Of a stretch of 10,856 bases of DNA, positions 1 through 6,106 are shown piece after piece; position 1 is the first letter of the stretch, and each line of letters starts with the position of its first letter. Location of the stretch: NCBI GenBank assembly GCA_937873665.1, contig CALMYW010000234.1:1-10856 (forward strand), in the 5' to 3' direction. This stretch comes from an uncultured Sphingorhabdus sp. Its GTDB lineage: Bacteria > Pseudomonadota > Alphaproteobacteria > Sphingomonadales > Sphingomonadaceae. The notes beneath the pieces are model-generated. The model was given only the letters and a program-made list of their open reading frames with translations, did no database searches and was not told where the DNA came from. Both the position numbers and the translations under genes were made by a program.

Positions 1-328
1 TCAGGCACAGGGCAGTTGCCGGATCAAAGAAGCAATCGGCCAGCGGGCCGACATGAAATGTCCGCGCGAGACGGCCGAGCATGGTGCGTAGACGTCACCG
101 TTCGGCGATCATGGCAGGTAGCTGCGCCAACTCGCGGGCGGACCGACCCTGTTCCCGGCCGGTCCGCCAAGAGGATGCCGGGTTCGTCGGAACGTGCGCG
201 GATCAATGTCACCACGGAATCGCCCGCCAAGCAGCGGTCTCGATTTCCCGATACAACAGGCAAGCGTCGATGGCCCACTTCATGCGAGCACGCGTGAGAT
301 GTTCTTGCAGCCCCACGCCGCCTAGCCT
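1..328 (-). pseudogene. Decayed gene remnant, 3' part, unrecognised
   Basis: One minus-strand reading frame carries protein-like text interrupted by stops. It begins near 325, contains a Met-Lys-Trp-Ala-Ile-Asp stretch from 283, and stops at TGA 211-209 and again at 205-203. It resumes with a segment around Glu-Leu-Ala-Gln-Leu-Pro, meets a further TGA near 97, and continues with His-Val-Gly-Pro-Leu-Ala-Asp-Cys-Phe-Phe-Asp-Pro-Ala-Thr-Ala-Leu-Cys before running off the left edge. All pieces share one frame, and each stop could derive from an Arg CGA codon by a single C-to-T change. This suggests gene decay rather than chance. From memory the Gly-Pro-Leu-Ala-Asp-Cys-Phe-Asp-Pro-Ala-Thr-Ala style resembles integrase-associated proteins of mobile elements, but I cannot confirm this. 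Chance translation of GC-rich DNA remains possible. Confidence 0.35.
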
Positions 329-784
329 TCAACAAGCTATGACGTTCACATGTCCCTGTGCGGCATAGTCGATGATCTTGCCGTCTCGCGTAATGATCGG
401 GATTTGGTGGTGCCGTGCCGTCGCGATGATGAACCTGTCGGCGGGATCGCCGTGCAGCGGATCTGGCAGATGGGACGATGCAATAGCAATCTCGGGAAGA
501 AGCGGTGCCTCCTTGATCCCCGCCCCCCCCATGAAGCGGGCGAACCAACTGCGCGGATCGGGAAGAAAGGAAACGGCAGGCCGCTTGTCGCCGCGGACGC
601 GGCTCAACAAGCCAACCTCCCACGCCGAAGCGGGGGAGACGAAAATGCCGTCTGCGAGCGCGGCATGTAAGATTGCCGCCAGCGCACCAGGGTCAATCGG
701 ATCGCCGTTGGCCAGCCAGATGACCGCGCAGGTGTCCAGCAGCACCGCCCTCGGCGCTGGCTCAGGCTTTTTTCGCTTCGTCAC
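329..784 (-). CDS. vapC: PIN-domain ribonuclease toxin, VapC-like
   Basis: This 151-residue protein is a PIN-domain toxin; the family are Mg2+-dependent RNases that cleave tRNA, rRNA or mRNA when released from their antitoxin. The acidic residues expected of the family are visible: Asp17 in Leu-Leu-Asp-Thr-Cys, Glu56 in Ser-Ala-Trp-Glu-Val, Asp113 and Asp116 in Asp-Pro-Ala-Asp-Arg-Phe, and Asp134 in Ile-Thr-Arg-Asp-Gly. The length is slightly above the usual 125-140 because of a basic, Pro-rich N-terminal extension of about 12 residues. It starts with GTG, and that codon overlaps the TGA of the upstream antitoxin (GTGA), indicating translational coupling. The neighbouring antitoxin gene makes a two-gene operon. 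The toxin looks intact. Family assignment is secure; the RNA target cannot be read from sequence. Confidence 0.9.
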   Translation of the reverse strand: MTKRKKPEPAPRAVLLDTCAVIWLANGDPIDPGALAAILHAALADGIFVSPASAWEVGLLSRVRGDKRPAVSFLPDPRSWFARFMGGAGIKEAPLLPEIAIASSHLPDPLHGDPADRFIIATARHHQIPIITRDGKIIDYAAQGHVNVIAC

Positions 785-1050
785 TGGTGCAGCTTGCCTT
801 CGCTGGCGGTCAGCGGCTCATCGAGCACGGGCGCCAACAGATCAAACCCTTCGGGTACGCCTACCGAGCCGCGCATAAAACCATGCAGTGTCTCGACCGC
901 CTCGGCCACACTCGGCGGCGGTGTCAGCACGGCAACGGCGCGGCCGCGTTTGGTTATGGTCACGGAATCGAGATCGCGGCGCGCGAGACGATCCAGGATC
1001 GCCAGGCAGTTGGCCTTGAAATCGGCCGCGCCATAGGTTTCAGCTCGCAT
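781..1050 (-). CDS. Phd/YefM-family antitoxin of the 329-784 toxin
   Basis: This 89-residue protein has the Phd/YefM layout. An N-terminal DNA-binding half (residues 1-45) carries Phe-Lys-Ala-Asn-Cys-Leu-Ala-Ile-Leu-Asp and the strand Ser-Val-Thr-Ile-Thr-Lys-Arg-Gly-Arg-Ala-Val-Ala-Val-Leu, the typical 'uses Gly-(Arg/Lys)-Pro/Ala-Val-Ala' core. The C-terminal half (residues 46-89) is the likely toxin-binding tail, including Gly-Phe-Asp-Leu-Leu-Ala-Pro. In this family the antitoxin neutralises the PIN toxin and represses its own operon, with the complex as corepressor. The gene overlaps the toxin start by four bases. An inverted repeat about 30 bases upstream (1080-1098) is a candidate operator. 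The ATG at 1050 is chosen because it begins the conserved fold; the ribosome binding site before it is weak. Confidence 0.85.
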   Translation of the reverse strand: MRAETYGAADFKANCLAILDRLARRDLDSVTITKRGRAVAVLTPPPSVAEAVETLHGFMRGSVGVPEGFDLLAPVLDEPLTASEGKLHQ

Positions 1051-1079
1051 AGGACACCGTTGTGGTCAGGTTTAGTGAC

Positions 1080-1098
1080 TGGTCATATATGATGACCA
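1080..1098. promoter_or_regulatory. Inverted repeat upstream of first antitoxin, candidate operator
   Basis: The sequence TGGTCAT-atatg-ATGACCA is a perfect inverted repeat with 7-bp arms and a 5-bp AT-rich centre, ending 30 bases before the antitoxin ATG at 1050. On the minus strand the centre contains TATATG, which could serve as a -10 element with a weak TGGACT -35 about 18 bases upstream. Phd/YefM antitoxins normally bind such palindromes to repress their own operon. The repeat is seen directly; the operator and promoter roles are inferred. Confidence 0.5.
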
Positions 1099-1333
1099 TA
1101 TTGCAAAGTCCACAGTTCTTCATGTGCGCAGCCAGATCGCATGGTCCTGTTTCGGTGTCGCATTGCGCTTCGATCCGTCTGGCGTGGTTCGGCGCACCAG
1201 ATGTTCCCGCACACTGCGACGGACGAAGGACGGGCGCGTAGCATGGTCAAAATGGTCATGGCAGGATGTCCTGTGAACGCCGGAAGGCAGCCGCAGGCCT
1301 CTCGGCCCACGACTGCATCGCGATGTGGACAGT

Positions 1334-3385
1334 TCAAGCCTCGACGGTGTCGGGGTGCTCGGTGTCCTGCTCCTCGGCAAGATCCAGCTCGTCCGCATCG
1401 GGCTCCAGTTCCGGCGCGTCGATGTCCCCGGCTTCCGGTTCCTCGGTGGTCAGTACCCGAAACCGCATGACCTCGGGCACCCAGACGAGCGCGGCATCCT
1501 TGACCGCGGGCGCGACGATAGTTTCGCCTGCAAACAGTTTCTCGCAGCTTGCCGAAAGGTCGCCTTTCTTGGAGCCCATAAAACTTGCCGCCATGGTCGC
1601 CCCGCCGACCTCGGTCACGTGAGCGAGCAGCGTCTGCTTGCTAACCCGATCGAAGTAGTTGGCCGACGTCGGGCGCCAGTGGCCTGCAACGTTGATGCCC
1701 ATGAGGGCGGCGAGATGATCGTGAAGATCGATCGGCTCAGGGCCGGACTGGCCTGCTTTCCTGTCGACGCCCATGCTGGCTTCGAGCGTCTTCGCCACGC
1801 ACCAGGCCAGCCAGCTCGCCTTGGCATCGTCATCAAGCGCGCTGAACGCCGCGAACCGGTCAACCGTGCGGCTATGCTCGGTCCAGGACATATCGAGCGC
1901 CTCGCGCATCTCAGCCATCAGCCTATGCGCCGGGCTCTCGGGATAGCTCGCGTGGTAGAGCGACGGTGACGGCGCGCGAAGCGTCGTGCCAAGCGCCTGC
2001 GCGCCGGAGCGCGCGCGGACGTCGGCAATGGCGAAGATCAGATAGTCGAGCGCGATCGCCGGGTTCGAGGCAAGGTTGATCGCGAGAATATCGCGGCGCT
2101 GGACCGCGAGTTCCTCGACCAGCTTCTGCGACAACAGCTTGGGCGCCGAGCAAGGAGCATCTCCCTCCCCTGCCCCGCCAGCGTCACCCGGCTCATCAGT
2201 CCCGCGGGGCTGGCGCCGCTCGGGCGGCTTATCGCTGTAGAGGCCGCTGGCCACCGTGGGTGTGCCATCGGGACCAATGATGACAAAGCAGCCAACATTG
2301 GCCTTCATCTCCTCGGGGATCACCGGCGGCTTGTCGTGGAGGGCATTGAAGGCATTGGCTGCAGCATCCCAGCGCGCCTGGAGATCCGCAGCAGCCGCGT
2401 CATCGTCCTCGTCAAGCGATTTGCTCTCGTTTTCCAGCGCCGAGAGCGTCTCAAGCAGCGCGTCGGCTTCGACCTGTTCCTCCTCCGAAAGCGGGGCGGG
2501 TTCGAGGTGGACCTGGTGAAGGTCCTCGGCGGCGCTGTAGGTGACGCGGGTCTCGAGGATCGGGCGCACCCAGGCATAGCCGGAGGTTTCGGCTACTTGG
2601 GCCGCGAAGTCCTGGAGCTTCTCGCCGGCGATCCGCTGAGCGATCTCGGCATCGATCCAGGTCTCGCCGCCATCTTCGGTAAAGAGGTCGCGCTCGATCT
2701 TGCCGCCGGCCGCAAGATAGTCAGCTTCGCCCGCGAGTCTGGCCATCGGTGAGACAGAGCGGATCGCGCTGTGCGTGATCATTCGGCGAATGGAATCCGG
2801 GTTGTTGCCCTGCCAGCTGGTCGAGAGCTCGTTCCAGACCATCATCTGGCGGTCGTGATTGGGGGTGGTTGCATAGGCCTTGGCGACATCGAGGGTGATC
2901 GTACCCGCTTCGAGCGCAGCAAAGATCGGATCGGCGAGGTCGGCAAGACGCAGGCGGCCTTCGATGAACCGTCGGGTCCGGCCGAACCGCTTGGCGATCG
3001 CATCGAGATCGCTGCCTTCATTGACGAAGTGCTTGTAGGCGCGGATTTCGTCGGTCGGCGTCATGTCGAGCCGGATGACGTTCTCGATCAGCGAGAGTTC
3101 GGACTGCTCGGCGGCATCGATGTCGAGCACGCGGCAAGCGACCAGGTGATCTTTGGGCAGCTTGCCCTCCCCCAGGAGGAAATTGAGCGCGCGCAGGCGC
3201 CGACCGCCGGCAGTCACATCGAACAGGCCGCGCTTCTGGGCGGGCACGACAATGAGGTTCTGCAGCAGGCCCTTGGTCTCGATGTTGGCAGCGAGTTCCT
3301 CGATGAAGAGGTTGCTGTCGTTCTTGCGCACATTGGCTTCGGACAAGCGCAACTTGGCCAAAGGGATCATTTCGAGTGTGTTCAT
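1334..3385 (-). CDS. Large ParB/RepB/Spo0J-like partition or DNA-binding protein
   Basis: The 683-residue product has a ParB/sulfiredoxin-like N-terminal domain (about residues 5-90). This is followed by the ParB box segments Gly-Gly-Arg-Arg-Leu-Arg-Ala (60-66) and Glu-Asn-Val-Ile-Arg-Leu-Asp-Met-Thr-Pro (101-110), then a helix-turn-helix around residues 126-150. Canonical ParB has Gly-Glu-Arg-Arg at the first box; here the Glu is Gly. A long C-terminal part (about 400 residues beyond the core) has an acidic Glu/Asp stretch near 315-330 and a very acidic tail. It is about twice the size of chromosomal ParB, a type I associate with sphingomonad and rhizobial plasmids. The ATG at 3385 is preferred over an upstream one at 3433 because AGGAG lies seven bases before it and the conserved domain begins there. 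No ParA is present, so it may be a regulator or accessory factor rather than the main partition protein. Confidence 0.85.
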   Translation of the reverse strand: MNTLEMIPLAKLRLSEANVRKNDSNLFIEELAANIETKGLLQNLIVVPAQKRGLFDVTAGGRRLRALNFLLGEGKLPKDHLVACRVLDIDAAEQSELSLIENVIRLDMTPTDEIRAYKHFVNEGSDLDAIAKRFGRTRRFIEGRLRLADLADPIFAALEAGTITLDVAKAYATTPNHDRQMMVWNELSTSWQGNNPDSIRRMITHSAIRSVSPMARLAGEADYLAAGGKIERDLFTEDGGETWIDAEIAQRIAGEKLQDFAAQVAETSGYAWVRPILETRVTYSAAEDLHQVHLEPAPLSEEEQVEADALLETLSALENESKSLDEDDDAAAADLQARWDAAANAFNALHDKPPVIPEEMKANVGCFVIIGPDGTPTVASGLYSDKPPERRQPRGTDEPGDAGGAGEGDAPCSAPKLLSQKLVEELAVQRRDILAINLASNPAIALDYLIFAIADVRARSGAQALGTTLRAPSPSLYHASYPESPAHRLMAEMREALDMSWTEHSRTVDRFAAFSALDDDAKASWLAWCVAKTLEASMGVDRKAGQSGPEPIDLHDHLAALMGINVAGHWRPTSANYFDRVSKQTLLAHVTEVGGATMAASFMGSKKGDLSASCEKLFAGETIVAPAVKDAALVWVPEVMRFRVLTTEEPEAGDIDAPELEPDADELDLAEEQDTEHPDTVEA

Positions 3386-3544
3386 GGGAGTGCTCCTGAA
3401 AGCCGGACTGGCCGAGCCCTTCGGCTCACCCACTCCAGCCCCCCTCCCCTCGACATTTCAGGAACGGCCCGGGTTCGTGGACGCTCAAAGCGCGCCGATG
3501 CGGCGCCGCGGCGGTGCCCGAAGCGGAGAATTTGGAGGCGCTTA

Positions 3545-3592
3545 ATGCGAATATTCGGTAGTGAGTTGGGCCATCACCGAGGGAGCCAATGA
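3545..3592 (+). CDS. Possible 15-codon leader reading frame coupled to the HTH gene
   Basis: A textbook GGAGG (3534-3538) sits six bases before an ATG that opens a 15-codon frame, Met-Arg-Ile-Phe-Gly-Ser-Glu-Leu-Gly-His-His-Arg-Gly-Ser-Gln. Its TGA (3590-3592) overlaps the ATG of the helix-turn-helix gene (ATGA). The GGAGG is stronger and better spaced than the GGGAG three bases before the main ATG, so ribosomes may load here and re-initiate. The first codons also contain a 10-bp perfect palindrome CGAATATTCG (3548-3557) that could be an operator for the regulator next door. Whether the peptide is made is unknown; the frame could be accidental. Confidence 0.35.
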   Translation: MRIFGSELGHHRGSQ

Positions 3593-4047
3593 TCCTTCCA
3601 GCCAAGGCCTTGCCCATTGCCAATAGGCTACCCTCGGCCGACGATCAGCAGATTGCTAACCAGCTTCGTCGAACTCTTGCCGCGCAGAAGGCCGGCGAGA
3701 CGAAGCTGCACGTGCCCGACCCGAAGACCGGGAAACCGGTCGAAACCGCCCTCACACCGGCAATGTCAGATCTGCTTCTGGAATTGTTGCGCCGCATTGG
3801 CAGCGGCGATGCCGTTGCGCTCGTGCCGATCCGGCAGATGCTGTCCACGCAGCAGGCAGCAAACCTGCTCAACATGTCACGCCCTTACCTCATCAAGCTG
3901 ATCGAAAAGGGCGATATCCCGCACAGCATGGTCGGACGGCATCGTCGCCTCAAGGCCGAGGATGTGTTCGCCTACATGGCCCAGCGCGATGAGACTCGCG
4001 CCAAGGCGATGGACCAGCTGCTCGCGGGCGGCGCGGACTTGTATTGA
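3589..4047 (+). CDS. Excisionase/MerR-type helix-turn-helix protein, orphan antitoxin-like
   Basis: The 152-residue protein carries an excisionase-family (MerR-like winged) helix-turn-helix at residues 84-130. It runs Leu-Ser-Thr-Gln-Gln-Ala-Ala-Asn-Leu-Leu-Asn-Met-Ser-Arg-Pro-Tyr, then Gly-Asp-Ile-Pro and the wing Val-Gly-Arg-His-Arg-Arg-Leu-Lys-Ala-Glu-Asp-Val. The N-terminal 80 residues are a helical, poorly conserved region. Proteins of this build are often encoded directly upstream of a PIN-domain toxin of another subclass and act as the antitoxin and repressor. Here the next gene is 27 bases away on the opposite strand and belongs to a different Phd/PIN pair, so the expected partner is absent. 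It is divergent from the ParB-like gene, sharing a 200-base intergenic region. A role as a plain transcription regulator of this locus is equally possible. Confidence 0.75.
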   Translation: MILPAKALPIANRLPSADDQQIANQLRRTLAAQKAGETKLHVPDPKTGKPVETALTPAMSDLLLELLRRIGSGDAVALVPIRQMLSTQQAANLLNMSRPYLIKLIEKGDIPHSMVGRHRRLKAEDVFAYMAQRDETRAKAMDQLLAGGADLY

Positions 4048-4074
4048 TCGCAGTCCACCCCCTTCGCCATTGCG

Positions 4075-4464
4075 TCAGATCTTACGAATGGGTCCAGGGT
4101 ACTGGCATACGATCTCATCGGCAGTCAGCAAGGTGATGCCTTCCTCAATCGACTGCGCGATCAGCATTCGGTCGAACGGATCCTTGTGGATCGGTGGCAT
4201 CTGCGAAAGGGCCACCGCATGTTCGCTGGTCACGGCGAGCTCGAGGTAGCCATTGTCTATCAAAGCCCGGCGCAAGACCCGTGCATCGACCGCGAAATCA
4301 TCGCGCCCGAGCGCATTCTTGGTCGCAATTTCCCAGAGACTGGCAGCGCTGAAAACGAGTTCGTTGGCCTCATCATTGATAAGTTTTCGGGCAGAGGGAG
4401 TCAGCCTTTCCGGAAATCCGGCCGCCCAAAGGAGAACATGCGTGTCGAGGAGAAACTTCATCAT
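4075..4464 (-). CDS. vapC: PIN-domain ribonuclease toxin, VapC-like (second pair)
   Basis: At 129 residues this is a standard-length PIN toxin. Visible acidic active-site residues are Asp7 in Phe-Leu-Leu-Asp-Thr-His, Glu45 in Ala-Ser-Leu-Trp-Glu-Ile-Ala-Thr-Lys, Asp95 and Asp98 in Lys-Asp-Pro-Phe-Asp-Arg-Met-Leu-Ile-Ala, and Asp116 in Leu-Thr-Ala-Asp-Glu. The Trp-Glu-Ile-Ala-Thr-Lys and Asp-Pro-Phe-Asp-Arg signatures put it in the subgroup paired with Phd-type antitoxins, sometimes written YhzC/VapC-like. The ATG directly abuts the antitoxin stop (TGAATGATG), so translation is coupled; a second ATG one codon later is an equally good start. Unlike the first toxin of this window, it has no N-terminal extension, and the two are only distantly alike. 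It is probably an RNase controlled by its upstream partner. Confidence 0.92.
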   Translation of the reverse strand: MMKFLLDTHVLLWAAGFPERLTPSARKLINDEANELVFSAASLWEIATKNALGRDDFAVDARVLRRALIDNGYLELAVTSEHAVALSQMPPIHKDPFDRMLIAQSIEEGITLLTADEIVCQYPGPIRKI

Positions 4465-4704
4465 TCAGCTTTCGAACATCGACTCGATATCGCTGCCACC
4501 CATGCGGTCGAAGTCGTCCGGAACGCGCAGCTCGCCCTTGAGGAAACCCAGGCGCTTGATCTTTGTCGGGGCAGGCGCGCCAAATGGCACCAGCTTTGCG
4601 ATCGGCTTGCCGGCCCGGGCAATGACGACAGCCGTTCCGTTCGCGACACGCTCAAGCAACCGCGACAGATGCGTCTTGGCTTCGTGAATGTTGACAGTTT
4701 CCAT
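4465..4704 (-). CDS. Phd/YefM-family antitoxin (second pair)
   Basis: The 79-residue product opens with Val-Asn-Ile-His-Glu-Ala-Lys-Thr-His-Leu-Ser-Arg-Leu-Leu-Glu, the hallmark N terminus of Phd/YefM antitoxins. The strand Ala-Val-Val-Ile-Ala-Arg-Ala-Gly-Lys-Pro-Ile-Ala-Lys-Leu-Val-Pro follows. Residues from about 50 onward, including Gly-Glu-Leu-Arg-Val-Pro-Asp-Asp-Phe-Asp, form the usual toxin-binding tail ending near Glu-Ser. It binds and blocks the PIN toxin encoded immediately downstream and probably represses the operon through the palindrome at 4728-4742. It is more canonical than the antitoxin at 781-1050. The start at 4704 is the only Met ahead of the conserved core. Confidence 0.92.
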   Translation of the reverse strand: METVNIHEAKTHLSRLLERVANGTAVVIARAGKPIAKLVPFGAPAPTKIKRLGFLKGELRVPDDFDRMGGSDIESMFES

Positions 4705-4727
4705 GGCTCTCTACCAGACTAAGTTTG

Positions 4728-4742
4728 ATTGACTAAGTCAAT
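4728..4742. promoter_or_regulatory. 15-bp palindrome upstream of second antitoxin, candidate operator
   Basis: ATTGACTAAGTCAAT is a perfect inverted repeat with 7-bp arms around a single central base, 23 bases before the antitoxin ATG. A second copy of its core, GACTAAGT, occurs at 4717-4724, so the two cores lie 14 bases apart in direct orientation. The minus strand reads TTGACT within the palindrome, which could also be a -35 element, although I see no convincing -10. This arrangement fits an autoregulated Phd operator; binding itself is inferred. Confidence 0.6.
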
Positions 4743-4784
4743 GCGATTATGCGCGGCGTGCAAGACACTTGCAAAAGGTTCCCC

Positions 4785-5220
4785 TCAACCCGCCAGGTTT
4801 GCGAGAACGGCCTCAACCCGGTCGGTCGGCACGAAGACCCGGGTCTTGCAGGCGATGATTTCGGTCAAGCGGCCTTTGGCCTTGAACCCCGAAATGCGCG
4901 CCGCTTCGGCCCCGACGATTTCGATCCGTCACGCCCTGTTCACACGGCCAGTGCAGGCCGTGAAGGCGAGGATGCGGTGCCTTCAAGGTGCCGCCACCAA
5001 GGATGACCTGGGCGATCTTTGCGGGATCGGTTTGCGCCTTGCACGCGACGCCGAGCTGCTCGAGCGCCGCATCGACATAGCGGTCGTGGATATGACGGAC
5101 GAGCCAGGACGCGGCAGGCCTGGCTGTTCCCGGTGAGTACTTCATGCACCGCGGCCCCGAATACTTCAGGCCGCGCTGGCAGCCCGATCTGGCGATAGCT
5201 GAAACGCACGAGGCCAGCAA
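4785..5220 (-). pseudogene. Frameshifted pseudogene, product unrecognised
   Basis: Protein-like text moves through three minus-strand frames in order. The N-terminal piece (from 5209 to about 5125) reads Met-Arg-Phe-Ser-Tyr-Arg-Gln-Ile-Gly-Leu-Pro-Ala-Arg-Pro-Glu-Val-Phe. The middle piece (about 5125-4985) includes Trp-Leu-Val-Arg-His-Ile-His-Asp-Arg-Tyr-Val-Asp-Ala-Ala-Leu-Glu. The last piece (about 4985-4785) includes Leu-Thr-Glu-Ile-Ile-Ala-Cys-Lys-Thr-Arg-Val-Phe-Val-Pro-Thr-Asp-Arg and ends at TGA 4787-4785. It contains one in-frame TGA at 4931-4929. Two frameshifts and a nonsense codon therefore separate what was probably one gene of about 145 residues. AGGAGG near 5230 remains as a good ribosome binding site. 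I do not recognise the family. The middle frame is also open from a TTG at 5220 to 4813, so a short shifted product could be made. Confidence 0.5.
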
Positions 5221-5258
5221 ATGTTCGCCTCCTGCGTTCGACTTTTCAATAGCGCATC

Positions 5259-5723
5259 ATGCCTTCGATATCTTGTCGGACTAAATTGATCCGCATAGAC
5301 TTACTGTCCTCTGCAGCGAAAAGGACCCGTGCCATCCTGACTATTTCTCCGCAGACAGTGGCCGCTTTCGACACGCAGAGCAAATTGGCGCTGGGGCGTG
5401 AATTCAGCGGATACCTCCAGTCGATCGGCTTGCCGGTGCCGCCGCCGGCAGACTGGCAGCCATGGTGGGATGCCACCTGGGACAGCGGCGCAGCTTGGGG
5501 CGCCACGCAGAAGCAGACGCTGTTCCTCCATGCCTTGCTGCGCAGCTTTCACGGCCCGGATTACTTGGCCCTTCCGGATCTCGACTGGCTGGCCGACTTG
5601 CTGACCGAAGGCGGCGCGCACGAACCCGTCTATCATTTGGCCGAAGATGTCTGGCCCGATGTCATCCAGGTGGTGCGCGATGTCTACATCACGGATGTGG
5701 CAGGACCGGCGCAATGGCACTGA
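5259..5723 (+). CDS. Small protein, first gene of putative effector module; possible adaptor
   Basis: The 154-residue product has no family I can name with certainty. From about residue 27 it reads Leu-Thr-Ile-Ser-Pro-Gln-Thr-Val-Ala-Ala-Phe-Asp-Thr-Gln, followed by a Trp-rich middle (Asp-Trp-Gln-Pro-Trp-Trp-Asp-Ala-Thr-Trp, about 66-75). A helical Leu-rich part and an acidic end follow. This layout recalls the small 'Leu-x-Ile-x-x-x-Gln' proteins encoded next to VgrG and effector genes in type VI secretion islands, whose exact role is poorly known. The first 25 residues (Cys, Arg, Lys, Ser rich) do not look like the rest. The real start may therefore be near the CTG at 5337, which has AAGGA upstream at 5320-5324. 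Its end overlaps the next gene by ten bases, so the two are probably translated together. Confidence 0.65.
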   Translation: MPSISCRTKLIRIDLLSSAAKRTRAILTISPQTVAAFDTQSKLALGREFSGYLQSIGLPVPPPADWQPWWDATWDSGAAWGATQKQTLFLHALLRSFHGPDYLALPDLDWLADLLTEGGAHEPVYHLAEDVWPDVIQVVRDVYITDVAGPAQWH

Positions 5724-6106
5724 ACCTTCCCGCGCTTGGCCGGGTGCTCGAACACCTCGCCGCAACTAACCAGGAGCTCGGGACGGTCCAGAGCTGCAGC
5801 TTGTCTGGCGCCGCGCAGCACCAGCAGAGCGACCAGCGCCAACAGCGCCAGAGCCAGAGCCAGAGCCAGCAGCGCCCGACGAACGACGAATGCTTCCAGT
5901 TGCAGGATCACCGCACCGGCATGCCGCTGGCCCGCGCCCGATACCGGCTCGACTGGCCGGGAGGCACCGTTGAGGGAACCACTGACGAGAACGGTTTTAC
6001 CCAGCGGATCGGGACCGAATACCGCGTCGAACAGATTACCGTCACCTACTATCCGCCCGACCAGGAACTGGCGGAAGATAACCATCACCCCGGGGGATGC
6101 GACTGA
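5714..6106 (+). CDS. Small beta-domain protein with Gln/Ser linker, second gene of putative effector module
   Basis: The 130-residue product has three parts. A short helical N terminus (residues 1-25) is followed by a Gln/Ser/Arg-rich low-complexity linker (about 35-56) and a compact beta domain (about 60-115). The beta domain reads Cys-Phe-Gln-Leu-Gln-Asp-His-Arg-Thr-Gly-Met-Pro-Leu, then Tyr-Arg-Leu-Asp, Gly-Gly-Thr-Val-Glu-Gly-Thr-Thr-Asp-Glu-Asn-Gly-Phe-Thr. This 'x-Asp-x-x-Thr-Gly-x-Pro-Leu ... Gly-x-Thr-Asp-x-x-Gly' pattern is typical of transthyretin-like domains attached to VgrG or PAAR proteins in type VI systems. The gene overlaps both neighbours (ten bases upstream, one base downstream as TGATG), with AGGA eight bases before its ATG. 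It probably helps load or tether the following large protein. It is not itself an enzyme by any visible motif. Confidence 0.65.
   Translation: MALNLPALGRVLEHLAATNQELGTVQSCSLSGAAQHQQSDQRQQRQSQSQSQQRPTNDECFQLQDHRTGMPLARARYRLDWPGGTVEGTTDENGFTQRIGTEYRVEQITVTYYPPDQELAEDNHHPGGCD
5849..5866 (+). repeat. CAGAGC triplicate within the Gln/Ser linker
   Basis: Three perfect tandem copies of CAGAGC encode Gln-Ser-Gln-Ser-Gln-Ser in the linker of the small beta-domain protein, flanked by further CAG/CAA codons. Such a tract can expand or contract by slippage in steps of two residues without changing the frame. Confidence 0.7.

Noticed and set aside
24..623. Long minus-strand open frame of about 199 codons overlapping the first PIN toxin
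   Set aside because: Arg/His/Cys/Ser-rich composition with no domain signal, lying in another frame of the clearly real toxin gene.
1099..1333. Several open frames between the ParB-like stop and the first antitoxin promoter
   Set aside because: Arg/His/Thr-rich translations without a recognisable fold or ribosome binding site. A small GGCC-GAGA-GGCC hairpin near 1300 lacks a T tract, so it was not called a terminator.
2771..3592. Plus-strand open frame of about 273 codons opposite the ParB-like gene
   Set aside because: It is the antisense of the ParB-like gene for most of its length. Only its last 15 codons, from the GGAGG-preceded ATG at 3545, are kept as a possible leader.
5272..5300. 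Possible promoter TTGTCG - 17 bases - TAGACT ahead of the effector module
   Set aside because: Weak match, and it lies downstream of the first ATG at 5259. It would only make sense if the gene starts near 5337, so it is not listed as a feature.
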